A stretch of 64,000 nucleotides of DNA from Kribbella monticola (lineage in GTDB: Bacteria > Actinomycetota > Actinomycetes > Propionibacteriales > Kribbellaceae), in assembly GCF_003261635.1 (NCBI RefSeq), contig NZ_QFXK01000031.1, positions 62,001 through 126,000 on the forward strand, given 5' to 3'. The notes below the pieces were generated by a model, which saw only the letters and a list, made by a program, of their open reading frames with translations, had not been told where the DNA came from and ran no database searches. Both the position numbers and the translations under genes were made by a program. This document shows positions 35,149-44,688 of this stretch, piece after piece (the first letter of the stretch is position 1; each line of letters starts with the position of its first letter).

Positions 35149-38100
35149 TCAGGAGGGGTAGTGGACGCTGCCGCCCCAGTCGTTGCGCTGCCAGCCCTCG
35201 GCCGGGGTCCACCACCAGTGCGACAGGGTCCCCTTCGAGCTCTGCGCGAAGAACTGGAACTGGTCGTTGAACGCGAACCCGACGGGATCGGAGAACGCTT
35301 CGCCGCCCTGGTCCTCGAAAGAGACCTTCGCTGTGCCCTGGTCCCACCACCAGTGGTAGAGGGTGTTGCCCGGTCCGCGGGCGACGACGTGCTGCTGGTT
35401 GGCCGTCTTGAATGCGGCCGGCGCACCGACGAACTTGCCCGGGGCACCGGTCCACTTCACCTGGTGCAGCCCGTCGACCGGGTCCCAGAACCAGTGGTAG
35501 AGCTGCCCGTCCGCCGCCTGGGTGTAGACGTGCTGCTGGCCGTTCCAGACGAAGGTGGCCGGGTCGGAGTACGCCTCGCCGCCCCAGTCCGCGAAGTGCG
35601 GTGCGTACTCGCCGAGACCCCACCACCAGTGGTAGAGGTGGTGATCGGTGCCGCGGGCAACCACATGCAACTGGTTGCCCCAGACAAAGGCCGACGGCGT
35701 ACCGGCGATCGGGCCGGGAGCACCACTCCACTTGTCCAGCCGCACCTCGCCGTCTGCGGGGTCCCACCACCAATGCTGCAGGTCGCCCGCGGATGACCTT
35801 GCGAAGGCGTGCTGTTGCCCGGACCAGACGACCGCCGCCGGGTCACCCGCTGCGTCTCCACCCCAGTCGGCGCTGTGCGCGGCCGACTCGCCCTCGATCC
35901 ACCACCAGTGCAGGAGCTTTCCAGCCGTACTGCGGGCCAGCGCGTGCTGCTGATTGAGCCAGCTGAACCCGGTCGTCTTGCCCGCGACCGGCCCACCGCC
36001 CCAGTCGTCGCGCTTGACGTTCGTCGCAGCACTCCAGTCCCAGCGGCCCACGCTGCCGGTGGCAGTCGGCGCCAGGATCACCTCGTGCCCGGCGCGACCG
36101 ACATCGGTCCACTGATAACCCGCCGACCCTGGCACCTCGTCCTGTGCCTGGCCGGCGCCGTACACCTCGATGTCGTCGACGAACTCGCCGGTGCCCTTCG
36201 CGGTACCGGTCTTGGCGAAGGTCACCCGGACGTAGCGGCCCAGCGTCGGCGCGAAGCTGATGTCGTACCAGAGCCGGGCGCCGCTGATCGCGCCCACCTG
36301 ACCGACGTTCGCGTAGTTCACTCCGTCCCAGCTGGTGGCGACGGTGATCTGGTCCGGCCGGTAGTCCGGATACTCCTCGTACGCGTGCACCCGGACGCTG
36401 CCGATCGTCTGCAATCCACCCAGGTCGATCGCGACGGACGGCTCCGCGTGCTGGCCGTTGCTCAGCTCGTAACCGAACGCGAGCCCGTCACCCCAGTCGT
36501 CGGCCAGTACGCCGTCCGTCGCCTCGCGCCCCTTGTCGGGGAACCGCGCGGAGGGCGCCGTCGCTGTGTAGGACTTCCCGCCGGCCAGGTTCTGCTGGAG
36601 CAGATAGTTGCCCGCCACCTCGAACGTCGGCAGCTGGTACGGCGTATCGCTGGTCACCTCGACGCGGATGTAGCGCGTCTTCGCGTTCAGCCCCACGAAG
36701 TCGTCGCCGCCGTCACCGGTGACGTCGGCCGCCTGCGACCAGTCGGTGCCGTTGTAGGAGATCATCACCCGGTACTTGGTCGCGAAGCCGGCACCCCAGC
36801 GCAGGTGGACACCATCCACCTGGCCCTGCCGGCCGAGGTCGACCTGCTCCCACTTGGTGCCGCTCGTCCGCGCCTTCACCAGGTCCTTGGCGACCACCGG
36901 CTTGCCGGCCGCCGCGTCGAGGGTGATAGCCCTGATCCGCTGCATGTAGGAGACGTCGCGGGAGTACTTCGTACCGTTCAGGCCGACCGTCTGGGCAAGG
37001 TCCTTGGCCAGCCCGGGGTTCGTCTTGCCCAGCTTGTTGAGGATCTCCCAGTCCTCCAGACCGTCCCGGAGCGACTCGTACCGGGTCGAGGCCTCGATCG
37101 TGTGATGGGCCTTGTCGGGCCGGACGATGTAGCCGTCGCCCTTGATGGTCTGGGCGTCCATGTCGTACTGCCAGTTGTTGTAGGCCCAGTGCAGATAGCC
37201 GGTGGCCCCGCGGCTGTAGGCGAACCACATGGTCTGGCGTTGCTGCCACTGCGGCTGATCGATCAGCCGGTTCAGGTACTCACCGCCGAGCCCGGCACAG
37301 TTGTAGAGCCACAACTCCTTGCCCTTGGCGTGTTCGGTGTCGAACGGATTCGGCTCGCCGGTGGCCATCGTGTGGCTGACGGCATCGGAATAGATGGTGA
37401 CGTTGGGGATCACGATGTCGGCGGCCTTGACGAGATCCCCCGACATCGGGAACACGGTCGCGTCGGCAAGCTTCACCTCCGGCCAGTACTGCCGGATCCG
37501 CGCCGCGATCTCGTACCACTGCTGCCCGCCGCTGGCGATGTTCGGCTCGTCGCTGACATGGGTCCAGAACTTGTCCTGCCAGCCCTTCTCGGTCAGGTGC
37601 TGACGCAGCGCCGGGTAGAACTGCTTGTACCAGTTGTCGGCCTCCGGCGTACCCCAGTACACGTAGTCCGGGATCTGCCGGCCGGTCTCTTTCGGGATCA
37701 CCTCGAGCTTGTACTTCGGGTACTGCGGGTTGAGGTCGGGATTCCAGGAACCGGCCTGGGTGAAGCCCTCGAGCCGGTTCACCACGCCCTTGTCCAGGAA
37801 CCGCTGCACCACCTCGTCGAAGCGGCTGAAGTTGAAGGTGTAGTTGCCTGCGGCATCGACCTTGGAGCCGCCGTCGGTGAGCAGGTTGATCATCGGCAGC
37901 TGCAAATTGTTCTGCCGGTACTTCTTCATCGTGTCGGCCCAGTTGTCGATCAGCTGCCACCAGTCGCTCGAGTACCGGTCGTAGTCGTAGAACAGCTTGA
38001 TCGTGTCGCCCTTGCCAGGGTCGTACGAGGTCAGACCGAGGAAATTGGTCCACATGACATTGGTGAACTCGCTCTGGTTCGCGGGTGGGATCACCACGTT

Positions 38101-38667
38101 CCGCGCGTTGACCGAGATCGGCACGCTCAGGTCGCCGGCCGTCGTCCGGACCGTCGCACGGCCGCGATAGATACCGCCCGCCGCGGTCGCGGGCACGTGC
38201 ACCCGGACCCACAGCGACTGGGTCTGGTTCGCGGGGACGGCGATGCCGGTCTGGTTCAGCAACCGGTCGGGGAAGTCGCCCGGCGCGTTCCGGATCAGCG
38301 GGTAGATCTTGTCGGACGGCTTGTTGAGGTACTGGTAGCCGACCGGGTTGTAGCTGAGCTCACCCGCGGCGATGGAGTCGGCCGGGCCGGTCAGCGCGGT
38401 GAAGTCCACGCTGTCGACGGTGAACGCCTGCGGTCCGCGGACGACGATCTGCGCGCCCTCGTACTCGTTCTTCGCGGTGTCCAACTCGATGGCGTCCGCC
38501 GCTTCCGGCGATCGCCCGCTGTCCTTGAAGACCGAGTTGTACGCCGACTCGGTCCAGACCGACGGCACCGCCGTGGCCTGTTCCCGCGCCTGCGCGGCAC
38601 CCGACTGCCCGAACGCCACCGTGGGGACCAGGAGTGCGGCGGCCGTGGCCACCCGGATCCATCGCAT
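35149..38667 (-). CDS. Secreted GH123/DUF4091-like hydrolase with discoidin modules and seven-bladed lectin propeller (copy A)
   Basis: Exported protein of 1172 residues, paralogue of the downstream gene with the same domain order and long identical stretches (for example the region around GRSPEAAD and the propeller blades). Asp-Glu of the putative active site is in THVSDEPNI. The main differences are a shorter loop before IYPLIRN near residue 115 and a different segment after the Asp-Glu pair, where specificity would be set. ATG at 38667 has GGAGGT 6 bases upstream; the frame opens 11 codons earlier. The 54-base gap to copy B is short, so both may share one transcript. Confidence 0.82.
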   Translation of the reverse strand: MRWIRVATAAALLVPTVAFGQSGAAQAREQATAVPSVWTESAYNSVFKDSGRSPEAADAIELDTAKNEYEGAQIVVRGPQAFTVDSVDFTALTGPADSIAAGELSYNPVGYQYLNKPSDKIYPLIRNAPGDFPDRLLNQTGIAVPANQTQSLWVRVHVPATAAGGIYRGRATVRTTAGDLSVPISVNARNVVIPPANQSEFTNVMWTNFLGLTSYDPGKGDTIKLFYDYDRYSSDWWQLIDNWADTMKKYRQNNLQLPMINLLTDGGSKVDAAGNYTFNFSRFDEVVQRFLDKGVVNRLEGFTQAGSWNPDLNPQYPKYKLEVIPKETGRQIPDYVYWGTPEADNWYKQFYPALRQHLTEKGWQDKFWTHVSDEPNIASGGQQWYEIAARIRQYWPEVKLADATVFPMSGDLVKAADIVIPNVTIYSDAVSHTMATGEPNPFDTEHAKGKELWLYNCAGLGGEYLNRLIDQPQWQQRQTMWFAYSRGATGYLHWAYNNWQYDMDAQTIKGDGYIVRPDKAHHTIEASTRYESLRDGLEDWEILNKLGKTNPGLAKDLAQTVGLNGTKYSRDVSYMQRIRAITLDAAAGKPVVAKDLVKARTSGTKWEQVDLGRQGQVDGVHLRWGAGFATKYRVMISYNGTDWSQAADVTGDGGDDFVGLNAKTRYIRVEVTSDTPYQLPTFEVAGNYLLQQNLAGGKSYTATAPSARFPDKGREATDGVLADDWGDGLAFGYELSNGQHAEPSVAIDLGGLQTIGSVRVHAYEEYPDYRPDQITVATSWDGVNYANVGQVGAISGARLWYDISFAPTLGRYVRVTFAKTGTAKGTGEFVDDIEVYGAGQAQDEVPGSAGYQWTDVGRAGHEVILAPTATGSVGRWDWSAATNVKRDDWGGGPVAGKTTGFSWLNQQHALARSTAGKLLHWWWIEGESAAHSADWGGDAAGDPAAVVWSGQQHAFARSSAGDLQHWWWDPADGEVRLDKWSGAPGPIAGTPSAFVWGNQLHVVARGTDHHLYHWWWGLGEYAPHFADWGGEAYSDPATFVWNGQQHVYTQAADGQLYHWFWDPVDGLHQVKWTGAPGKFVGAPAAFKTANQQHVVARGPGNTLYHWWWDQGTAKVSFEDQGGEAFSDPVGFAFNDQFQFFAQSSKGTLSHWWWTPAEGWQRNDWGGSVHYPS

Positions 38668-38733
38668 GCCGACCTCCGCTGAGCGACGATGTGTCACCAC
38701 AGCGTGGATTCCGGGCTAGCCCGAAACAATCCA

Positions 38734-39402
38734 TCAAACCAGCGTCGAAACCCTCGGGCAGCCGGCACACGGATTGACGTTGGGCAACGCGTAGACGAAA
38801 CAGCACGAAGTACGGACCTGCTGGTCGAGCGGGACACCGAAGGCGGCCGAGGCGGCCTCGGCGAACTCGGCCTCCGCGGGCATCCGGATCGCGGCCCGGA
38901 GCTCGTCCTGGACCGCGCCGAGCCGCTGGAGCGAACTCATCTTGACGCCCGGCCGGTAGGAGTCGGTGAAGGCGCGGGTGTGTGAGCTGACCTGAGCGGC
39001 CGCCTCGACCGCGGTGACGACCTGGTCGGACAGCAGCGCCACCTCAGCCGGGTAATGCGCCATCGGGTGCCGCCGGAAAGCCAGCGAGGCCGGCGAGACG
39101 TCCGGCGAAACCCCGGTCAGAGCGGCGGAAACGCCCGCGACGATCGAGGGCACCGAGACGTACCACATCAGCACGAACATCGCGGCGACCTGCTCCGGCG
39201 GCTCGATCGCGTACTCGCGACCGTAGTCCTCGTGCAAGGCCTGCCGCCATCCGTGCGTCGGGTCGCCGCCGGCCTGTTGCTCCGCGAGCAGCCCGGCGCA
39301 GGAGATCCAGTCGGGGCCCGGCAAGGCGTCTGCAGTACGGACTGACAGCCAGGAGACTTCCCCGTCCACGAGGTCCGCGAGGCGGTTCGCGGAGTACGTC
39401 AT
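38734..39402 (-). CDS. FhuF-like siderophore-iron reductase
   Basis: Protein of 222 residues ending in the [2Fe-2S] motif of FhuF: Cys-Cys-x10-Cys-x2-Cys (CCFVYALPNVNPCAGC). FhuF proteins reduce ferric siderophores in the cytoplasm to release iron. The N-terminal part is helical without other motifs. ATG overlaps the stop of the siderophore ATPase gene (ATGA), placing it last in the uptake operon. Confidence 0.88.
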   Translation of the reverse strand: MTYSANRLADLVDGEVSWLSVRTADALPGPDWISCAGLLAEQQAGGDPTHGWRQALHEDYGREYAIEPPEQVAAMFVLMWYVSVPSIVAGVSAALTGVSPDVSPASLAFRRHPMAHYPAEVALLSDQVVTAVEAAAQVSSHTRAFTDSYRPGVKMSSLQRLGAVQDELRAAIRMPAEAEFAEAASAAFGVPLDQQVRTSCCFVYALPNVNPCAGCPRVSTLV

Positions 39403-40175
39403 GGCACCAGCGTACGGTCCGGCACCACCACCGGAGCTCCGCCGACCTCCACCACCTTCGCCCGCAGCCCGAACACCTCGGCGAGCAGTTCCTCGGTCAG
39501 TACCTCGGCGGGCGGCCCTTCGGCGGCGATCCGGCCGGCACCCATCACCACCAGATGATCGGCGTACTGCGCCGCCAGCGTCAGGTCGTGCAGCACCGTC
39601 ACCACGGTCCGCCCGGTCGTGTGCGCGGCCGCGTGGACGACATTCATCACGTCGACGGCGTGCGCGAGATCCAGGTACGTCGTGGGCTCGTCTAGCAGCA
39701 GGTACTGCGTTCCCTGGGCAAGCACCATCGCGATCCAGACCCGCTGCCGCTGGCCGCCGGACAACTGCTCGGCGGGCCGGTCCCGCAACTCGACCAGTTC
39801 GACCGCGGCCAAGGCGTCGTCGATCGCCTGATGGTCGTCGGAGGTCAGCCGGGCGAACAGGCCGCGGTGGGGATGCCGCCCGCGCGACACCAGCTCCGCC
39901 ACGGTGATCCCTTCCGGCGTCACGGGGCCCTGTGGCAGCAGACCCAACTGACGAGCCAGCTCCCGGGCCGGCAGCTGGTGGATGTCCTTGCCGTCCAGGA
40001 GTACCCGGCCGGATCGCGGCGCGAGCAGCCGGCTCATCCCGCGGAGCAAGGTCGACTTGCCGGAACCGTTCGGGCCGACGATCGCCGTCAACTGCCCGGA
40101 CGGCACGGCGAGGCTGAGCTCGGACACCACCGGCTCGTCCGGGCCGTAGCCAAGGGTGAGATTCTCGACGTCCAC
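39399..40175 (-). CDS. Iron-siderophore ABC transporter ATP-binding protein
   Basis: FecE/FhuC-type ATPase of 258 residues: Walker A GPNGSGKST, signature LSGGQRQR, Walker B YLLLDEPTTYLD, switch His in VLHDLTLAAQY. The phrase TYLDLAHAVDV is typical of siderophore importers. GTG start three bases after the upstream permease stop. Confidence 0.94.
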   Translation of the reverse strand: MDVENLTLGYGPDEPVVSELSLAVPSGQLTAIVGPNGSGKSTLLRGMSRLLAPRSGRVLLDGKDIHQLPARELARQLGLLPQGPVTPEGITVAELVSRGRHPHRGLFARLTSDDHQAIDDALAAVELVELRDRPAEQLSGGQRQRVWIAMVLAQGTQYLLLDEPTTYLDLAHAVDVMNVVHAAAHTTGRTVVTVLHDLTLAAQYADHLVVMGAGRIAAEGPPAEVLTEELLAEVFGLRAKVVEVGGAPVVVPDRTLVP

Positions 40176-40178
40176 GGT

Positions 40179-41231
40179 TCAGCGCCCCTTCTGCTGACGG
40201 CCGATGAGGTGAAGCAGGTACGGCGCTCCGGCCGCGGCCGTGACGACGCCGACCGGCAACTCGTACGGGCCGACCTGCAACACCTGCAGGCCGTTGCGTG
40301 CGATCAGATCGGCCAGCGTGACGAACAGCGCGCCGAGCATGGCGGTCGTCAGCAGCGGCGGGCGATCCGTCCGCGCCAACCGCTGCGCGACCTGCGGAGC
40401 AACCAGTGCGACGAACGTGATCGGCCCGGCGCCCGCGGTCGCCATCGCCGCGAGCACGGTCGCGACGACCAGCAACGCGAGCCGGACCCGGGACACCCGG
40501 ACACCGAGCGAGGAGGCGACGTCGTCGCCGAGTACCAGCGCCTCCAGCTCGCGACCGAACATCATTGCCACCGGCAACAACACTGTCACGGCGAGCCCGA
40601 CCGGAACGGCGTCCGACCAGGTCCGCGCGTTGAGCGAACCGGCCAGCCAGGCGGCGGCCCGGCCCGCGTCGGTGACGTCGCCGATCACCAGCAACCAGGC
40701 GACCAGCGAGTTCGCGGCGGCCGCGACTCCGACGCCGATCAGCACCACCTTGCTCGCGTCGACGACGCCGCGCTGGATCGACAGCAGGCCGACGATCAAG
40801 GTCGCCAGCAAACCGCCCAGTACTGCGGCCAGCGGCAGCCCGATCCGCTCGGCAGCGCCCGAGATGTTGCCGCCGCCGGTGCCCGCCAGCACGATCACGC
40901 CGACCGCGGCCGCCGAGGCACCCGAGTTGACGCCGATGATGTCCGGGCTGGCCAGCGGGTTGCGCGACAAGGTCTGCAGGAGTGCTCCGGAGACGGCGAA
41001 CGCGATGCCCACCAGCAACCCGGTCGCGACCCTGGGCATCCGGAGCTCGATCACGATCAGCCGGGTCCCGCTGTCGCCTCCGCCGAACAGGGCTCGCAGC
41101 ACCTCGTCGAGTGGCAGCTTCGTAGTACCGAGGCTCAAGGAGACCAGCGCAAGAACCACTGCTGCGACAGCGAAGGCAGCGGCCAGTACTACGGTGCGCG
41201 GCTTGACCGCGACTTCGGTGGTTGCGGTCAC
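40179..41231 (-). CDS. Iron-siderophore ABC transporter permease 2
   Basis: FecCD-family permease of 350 residues with about ten membrane segments. Conserved features are LRMPRVATGLLVGIAFAVSGALLQTLSRNPLA split across helices and the GPITFVALVAPQVAQRLAR coupling region. GTG overlaps the stop of permease 1 (GTGA). Confidence 0.93.
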   Translation of the reverse strand: MTATTEVAVKPRTVVLAAAFAVAAVVLALVSLSLGTTKLPLDEVLRALFGGGDSGTRLIVIELRMPRVATGLLVGIAFAVSGALLQTLSRNPLASPDIIGVNSGASAAAVGVIVLAGTGGGNISGAAERIGLPLAAVLGGLLATLIVGLLSIQRGVVDASKVVLIGVGVAAAANSLVAWLLVIGDVTDAGRAAAWLAGSLNARTWSDAVPVGLAVTVLLPVAMMFGRELEALVLGDDVASSLGVRVSRVRLALLVVATVLAAMATAGAGPITFVALVAPQVAQRLARTDRPPLLTTAMLGALFVTLADLIARNGLQVLQVGPYELPVGVVTAAAGAPYLLHLIGRQQKGR

Positions 41232-42229
41232 AACGCGACCGCCCGACGCCGTACGACGAGCACGAACAGCGGCGCGCCGACGATCCCCAGTACGACGCCT
41301 GCCTGGACTTCACCGGCTCCGCCGACCAGCCGGCCGACCAGGTCCGCAAGGATCAGGGCGGCTGCTCCGGTCAGCCCGGCGGCCGGGATCAGCCAGGCGT
41401 TGCGGGCTCCGAAGATCCGGCGGGCGACGTGCCCCGAGAGCAGCCCGAGGAACCCGATCGGCCCACAAGCCGCGACGCCCGCCGCGGTGAGCAGCCCGAT
41501 CGCGAGCAGCCCGACGAGGCGGGCCCGGCGTACGGACAGGCCGAGACCGGCGGCGACATCGTCGCCCAGGGACAGCAGATCGAGATCACGCGCGTTGACC
41601 ACCGCGAGAAGGACGCCGACCAGAGCGAACGGCAGGACCTGACCGACCACGTCGAACCCGCGACCGGCCACCGAACCCACCGCCCAGAAGCGATAACCGT
41701 CCAACGTGTTCGCGTCGAGCAGCACGATCGCCGAAGTCAGCGCCCCGAGCATCGCGGCCACCGCGGCCCCGGTCAGCGCCAGGCCCACTGGCGTCGCGCC
41801 ACTCCCCCGCGACGCCAGCCGCTGTACTGCGAAGGTCGCCACCAGCGCGCCGATCAGTGCGCACCACACCGTCGAACCGACCGTCTCCACCAGCCCGACC
41901 TGCAGTCCGAGCACCACCGCCAACGCGGCGCCCGCACTCACGCCGAAGATTCCCGGCTCGGCCAGCGCGTTCCGGGTGTGTCCCTGCATCAATGCGCCGG
42001 CGATGCCCAGGCAGACGCCGATCACCAGCGCGACCACGGTCCGCGGCAACCGCAGACTTCGCACGATCACATCGGCGTCGCTCCCGTCGGGCGACAGCAA
42101 CGCGTGCCCGACCGCGCCCGGCCCCAGCCAGCGCGAGCCGAGCGCCAGACTCGCCACAAACGCCAGCACCACGGCGGTCGCCACCAGGATCAATGCCACC
42201 GGCCTCGACACCCGCCGCACAGCCCACAT
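41228..42229 (-). CDS. Iron-siderophore ABC transporter permease 1
   Basis: FecCD-family permease of 333 residues with LRLPRTVVALVIGVCLG and GHTRNALAEPGIFGV motifs and the coupling loop GPIGFLGLLSGHVARRI. ATG at 42229 is chosen over TTG at 42238. It heads the minus-strand operon permease-permease-ATPase-FhuF, with an IdeR-like box 12 bases upstream of its start. Confidence 0.92.
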   Translation of the reverse strand: MWAVRRVSRPVALILVATAVVLAFVASLALGSRWLGPGAVGHALLSPDGSDADVIVRSLRLPRTVVALVIGVCLGIAGALMQGHTRNALAEPGIFGVSAGAALAVVLGLQVGLVETVGSTVWCALIGALVATFAVQRLASRGSGATPVGLALTGAAVAAMLGALTSAIVLLDANTLDGYRFWAVGSVAGRGFDVVGQVLPFALVGVLLAVVNARDLDLLSLGDDVAAGLGLSVRRARLVGLLAIGLLTAAGVAACGPIGFLGLLSGHVARRIFGARNAWLIPAAGLTGAAALILADLVGRLVGGAGEVQAGVVLGIVGAPLFVLVVRRRAVAL

Positions 42230-42240
42230 AACGGCCAACC

Positions 42241-42259
42241 TTAGGCGACCCTTACCTGG
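42241..42259 (-). promoter_or_regulatory. IdeR/DtxR-like iron box (permease side)
   Basis: Read on the minus strand this 19-mer, CCAGGTAAGGGTCGCCTAA, agrees with the DtxR/IdeR consensus at 13 of 19 positions. It sits directly before the permease 1 start and would give iron repression of the uptake operon. Confidence 0.7.
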
Positions 42260-42276
42260 GGCCCGGCCACCGAGGG

Positions 42277-42295
42277 GCAGGTTAGGGCAGCCTAA
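42277..42295 (+). promoter_or_regulatory. IdeR/DtxR-like iron box (binding-protein side)
   Basis: GCAGGTTAGGGCAGCCTAA agrees with the DtxR/IdeR consensus at 14 of 19 positions and contains the inverted repeat GTTAGG/CCTAAC. It lies about 50 bases upstream of the siderophore-binding protein start. Confidence 0.78.
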
Positions 42296-42344
42296 CTTTC
42301 ATGGAGTAGGGTGCTCGGACCTGCTGCCGATACTGGGAGAACTT

Positions 42345-43319
42345 GTGCGCGTCCGCCTTGGAACTGTGATTGTTGCCGTTGCGTTGGCCTTGACCGGCTG
42401 TGGCGGGTCGGAGCAGAAGAAGGAGGATCCCGCGCAGGCGTCCGCGAACGCCGGCTTCCCGCGGACGATCGACCACGCGATGGGCAAGACCGAGATTCCC
42501 GCCAAGCCCAAGCGGGTGGTGGCGCTGGACGCGAGCTTCGTCGACGCGACGATGATCCTGCACACCCAGGTGGTCGGCTTCACCGACTACCGGACCATCA
42601 ACGGCAAGCTGCCCGACTACCTCGGCGACGACCGCACGAAGTACGGGGCGGAGGCGCAGTCGGTCGGCACGCTGGCCGAGCCGAACCTGGAGAAGATCGC
42701 CGCGCTCAAGCCGGATCTGATCATCACCGCGAAGGTCCGGCACGAGAAGCTGTACCCGCAGCTGAGCAAGATCGCGCCGACGGTGATGACCGAGACCACC
42801 GGGCCGACCTGGAAGGACAACATCCGGCTGGAGGCGAAGGCACTCGGCGCCGAGGACCTGGCGAACGAGGAGCTCACCTCGTACGAGACCGCGGCCAAGT
42901 CGGTCGGTGCGGCGATCAACGAGAAAGCCAAGAACCCGACGATCTCGGTGGTCCGGTTCGTCGACGGCCCGACCCGCCTCTACCAGAACGCCAGCTTCTC
43001 CGGGATCGTGCTGAAGGACGCCGGCCTGAAGCGGCCGAAGTCGCAGGACGTGAACGGCTTCGCCGCCGAGATCAGCGCCGAGCGGATCAAGGACGCGGAC
43101 GCCGACGCGATCTTCGTCGCGACGTACGCCGACGAGAAGGGGCTGAGCAAGAAGACGGCCGACCAGTTCAAGGCCAACCCGCTGTGGAAGCCGCTGGCGC
43201 CGAAGGTGCACGAGGTACCGGACATCACCTGGATGACCGCGGTCGGCCTGCAGGGCGCCTGGTCGATCCTGACCGACCTGAGCAGCACCTTCGACGTACC
43301 GGCGCCCGAGCGCAGCTAG
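42345..43319 (+). CDS. Iron-siderophore binding lipoprotein
   Basis: FepB/FhuD-type binding protein of 324 residues with lipobox Leu-Thr-Gly-Cys near residue 19. The mature part has KRVVALDASFVDATMIL, VGTLAEPNLEKIAALKPDLIIT and a helical backbone typical of class III binding proteins. GTG at 42345 follows GGGAGAA; the long frame upstream is antisense to the permease. It is divergent from its permeases across the two iron boxes. Confidence 0.92.
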   Translation: MRVRLGTVIVAVALALTGCGGSEQKKEDPAQASANAGFPRTIDHAMGKTEIPAKPKRVVALDASFVDATMILHTQVVGFTDYRTINGKLPDYLGDDRTKYGAEAQSVGTLAEPNLEKIAALKPDLIITAKVRHEKLYPQLSKIAPTVMTETTGPTWKDNIRLEAKALGAEDLANEELTSYETAAKSVGAAINEKAKNPTISVVRFVDGPTRLYQNASFSGIVLKDAGLKRPKSQDVNGFAAEISAERIKDADADAIFVATYADEKGLSKKTADQFKANPLWKPLAPKVHEVPDITWMTAVGLQGAWSILTDLSSTFDVPAPERS

Positions 43320-43329
43320 GTTGGGGCCT

Positions 43330-44001
43330 ATGACCACGTTGGAGCGTTGGCACGTCGGGCCGTGGACCACGCACGGGACACTGCCCGGCGAGCCGTTCGA
43401 GCCGGGCCGCAAACGCACCCCGGACGAGCTGAACTTCGACGTGGTCGGCCTGGCCCGGATCCTCGGCCGCCGGTTGTCCGGCCGCGAGGAGTTGCAGGTC
43501 CGCCTCTGGCAGAACGAACTGCGCCCGACCCACACCAGGATGTGTGGAGTCCACACCCTCGCCGACCCGGAGAACTCCGAGAAGCTGCGCACGACTGCCC
43601 TCGAGGCACTCGAGTGGCTGGCCGAGCGCGCCCCGGCCGGGTACGAGTTCGTCTATACCGACGCCGTCTACCTCCGGCCGCTGACGGACCTGAGCGCCGA
43701 AGTCGTCACCGTCGACGCGGTGATCCAACTGGCCGCCGAGCGCGGTGACGCCTTACCCGCGGACAGGCTCGCGGCTTCCCAGGTACGCCGGTCCGCCGCG
43801 GGCTGGTTCGCCGGGGACGCGGTGTGCCATTGGTCGGGCCCATACCCGAGCGCGGAGGAGGCGGCCGACGCCGTACGAGCCGCGCGGGTCGAGCTGGCCA
43901 ACCAGCTCGTCGAGGCCGGGCATGCCGACCTGGCCGCCACAGCGTCCCGGTGGCCCGAAGTACATATAGAGGGTCAAGCAGACCAGGCGGCGACGAAGTA
44001 G
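43330..44001 (+). CDS. Hypothetical protein
   Basis: Protein of 223 residues with no domain I recognise. It is soluble, has several Trp residues in the first 60 and an Ala/Glu-rich helical C-terminal third (YPSAEEAADAVRAARVELAN). ATG is 11 bases after the stop of the siderophore-binding protein, so the two may be co-transcribed. Its 3' end overlaps the opposing LigB-like gene by 28 bases. Confidence 0.65.
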   Translation: MTTLERWHVGPWTTHGTLPGEPFEPGRKRTPDELNFDVVGLARILGRRLSGREELQVRLWQNELRPTHTRMCGVHTLADPENSEKLRTTALEALEWLAERAPAGYEFVYTDAVYLRPLTDLSAEVVTVDAVIQLAAERGDALPADRLAASQVRRSAAGWFAGDAVCHWSGPYPSAEEAADAVRAARVELANQLVEAGHADLAATASRWPEVHIEGQADQAATK

Positions 44002-44666
44002 CCCACGCCGTACGGCGCTGCGTGGTACAGCAGGTTGCCGGTGAAGGTGGCCGGACCGGCTGCACCCGCGAGCACCTGCCAAGGCGCTCGACCGGCAGCC
44101 TTGAGCTCGCCGGCGAGGTCGGGGTCGAGCGCGGCGAGCGTGGCCGTGTCGGCGAGGTCCAGTGCGGCCGCGACCGTGCTGTCGAAGATCTCCGCGCGAG
44201 GGTGCAGATGCACCGGTGAGTGCTCGCTGCGGCGGGCCGATCCGTCGCCCATCACCAGCAAGGCTTTCCGCTCGTTGCCTGCGGCAAGCTCCTGGCCCAG
44301 CGCCAGGCACCCCTCGACCGGCTCGTCCGTGGCGACGGTGACCATGCGGGACGGTAGGCCGGCCGCCTTGCTTTGCGAGAGGAGCCAACTGCCCATCGTC
44401 AGCGAGAGCGGCAGCACCGGCTCGCCAGTGCCGACGGTCACCTGCGGAGCGCCGTACGGGCCAAAGCTGCCACCTGCCGACGACTCGTACTGCGTACCGG
44501 TGGCCGGGCCGGAGCCGACGATCAGGAGGGAGTCGGCGTCTGCAAGCTGGTCGATCGCGGAGAGGCAGGCAGCGCGCAGTACGTCGAGCTCTGCTGCTGC
44601 ACCACCGGCTACTGCGGGAACCAGCAGCGGCGGGTGGGGACAGGCAGCGGCACTGACGATAGGCAC
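43974..44666 (-). CDS. LigB/MEMO-like protein (class III extradiol dioxygenase fold)
   Basis: Protein of 230 residues starting ACPHPPLLVPAVAGG, the His-Pro-Pro start seen in the LigB/MEMO superfamily, with VMGDGSARRSEHSP in the middle. Some metal-ligand positions of true dioxygenases are not obvious, and many actinobacterial homologues are uncharacterised, so dioxygenase activity should not be assumed. Confidence 0.6.
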   Translation of the reverse strand: MPIVSAAACPHPPLLVPAVAGGAAAELDVLRAACLSAIDQLADADSLLIVGSGPATGTQYESSAGGSFGPYGAPQVTVGTGEPVLPLSLTMGSWLLSQSKAAGLPSRMVTVATDEPVEGCLALGQELAAGNERKALLVMGDGSARRSEHSPVHLHPRAEIFDSTVAAALDLADTATLAALDPDLAGELKAAGRAPWQVLAGAAGPATFTGNLLYHAAPYGVGYFVAAWSA

Positions 44667-44688
44667 GACTCAACCGTAGTCGAGGCGG

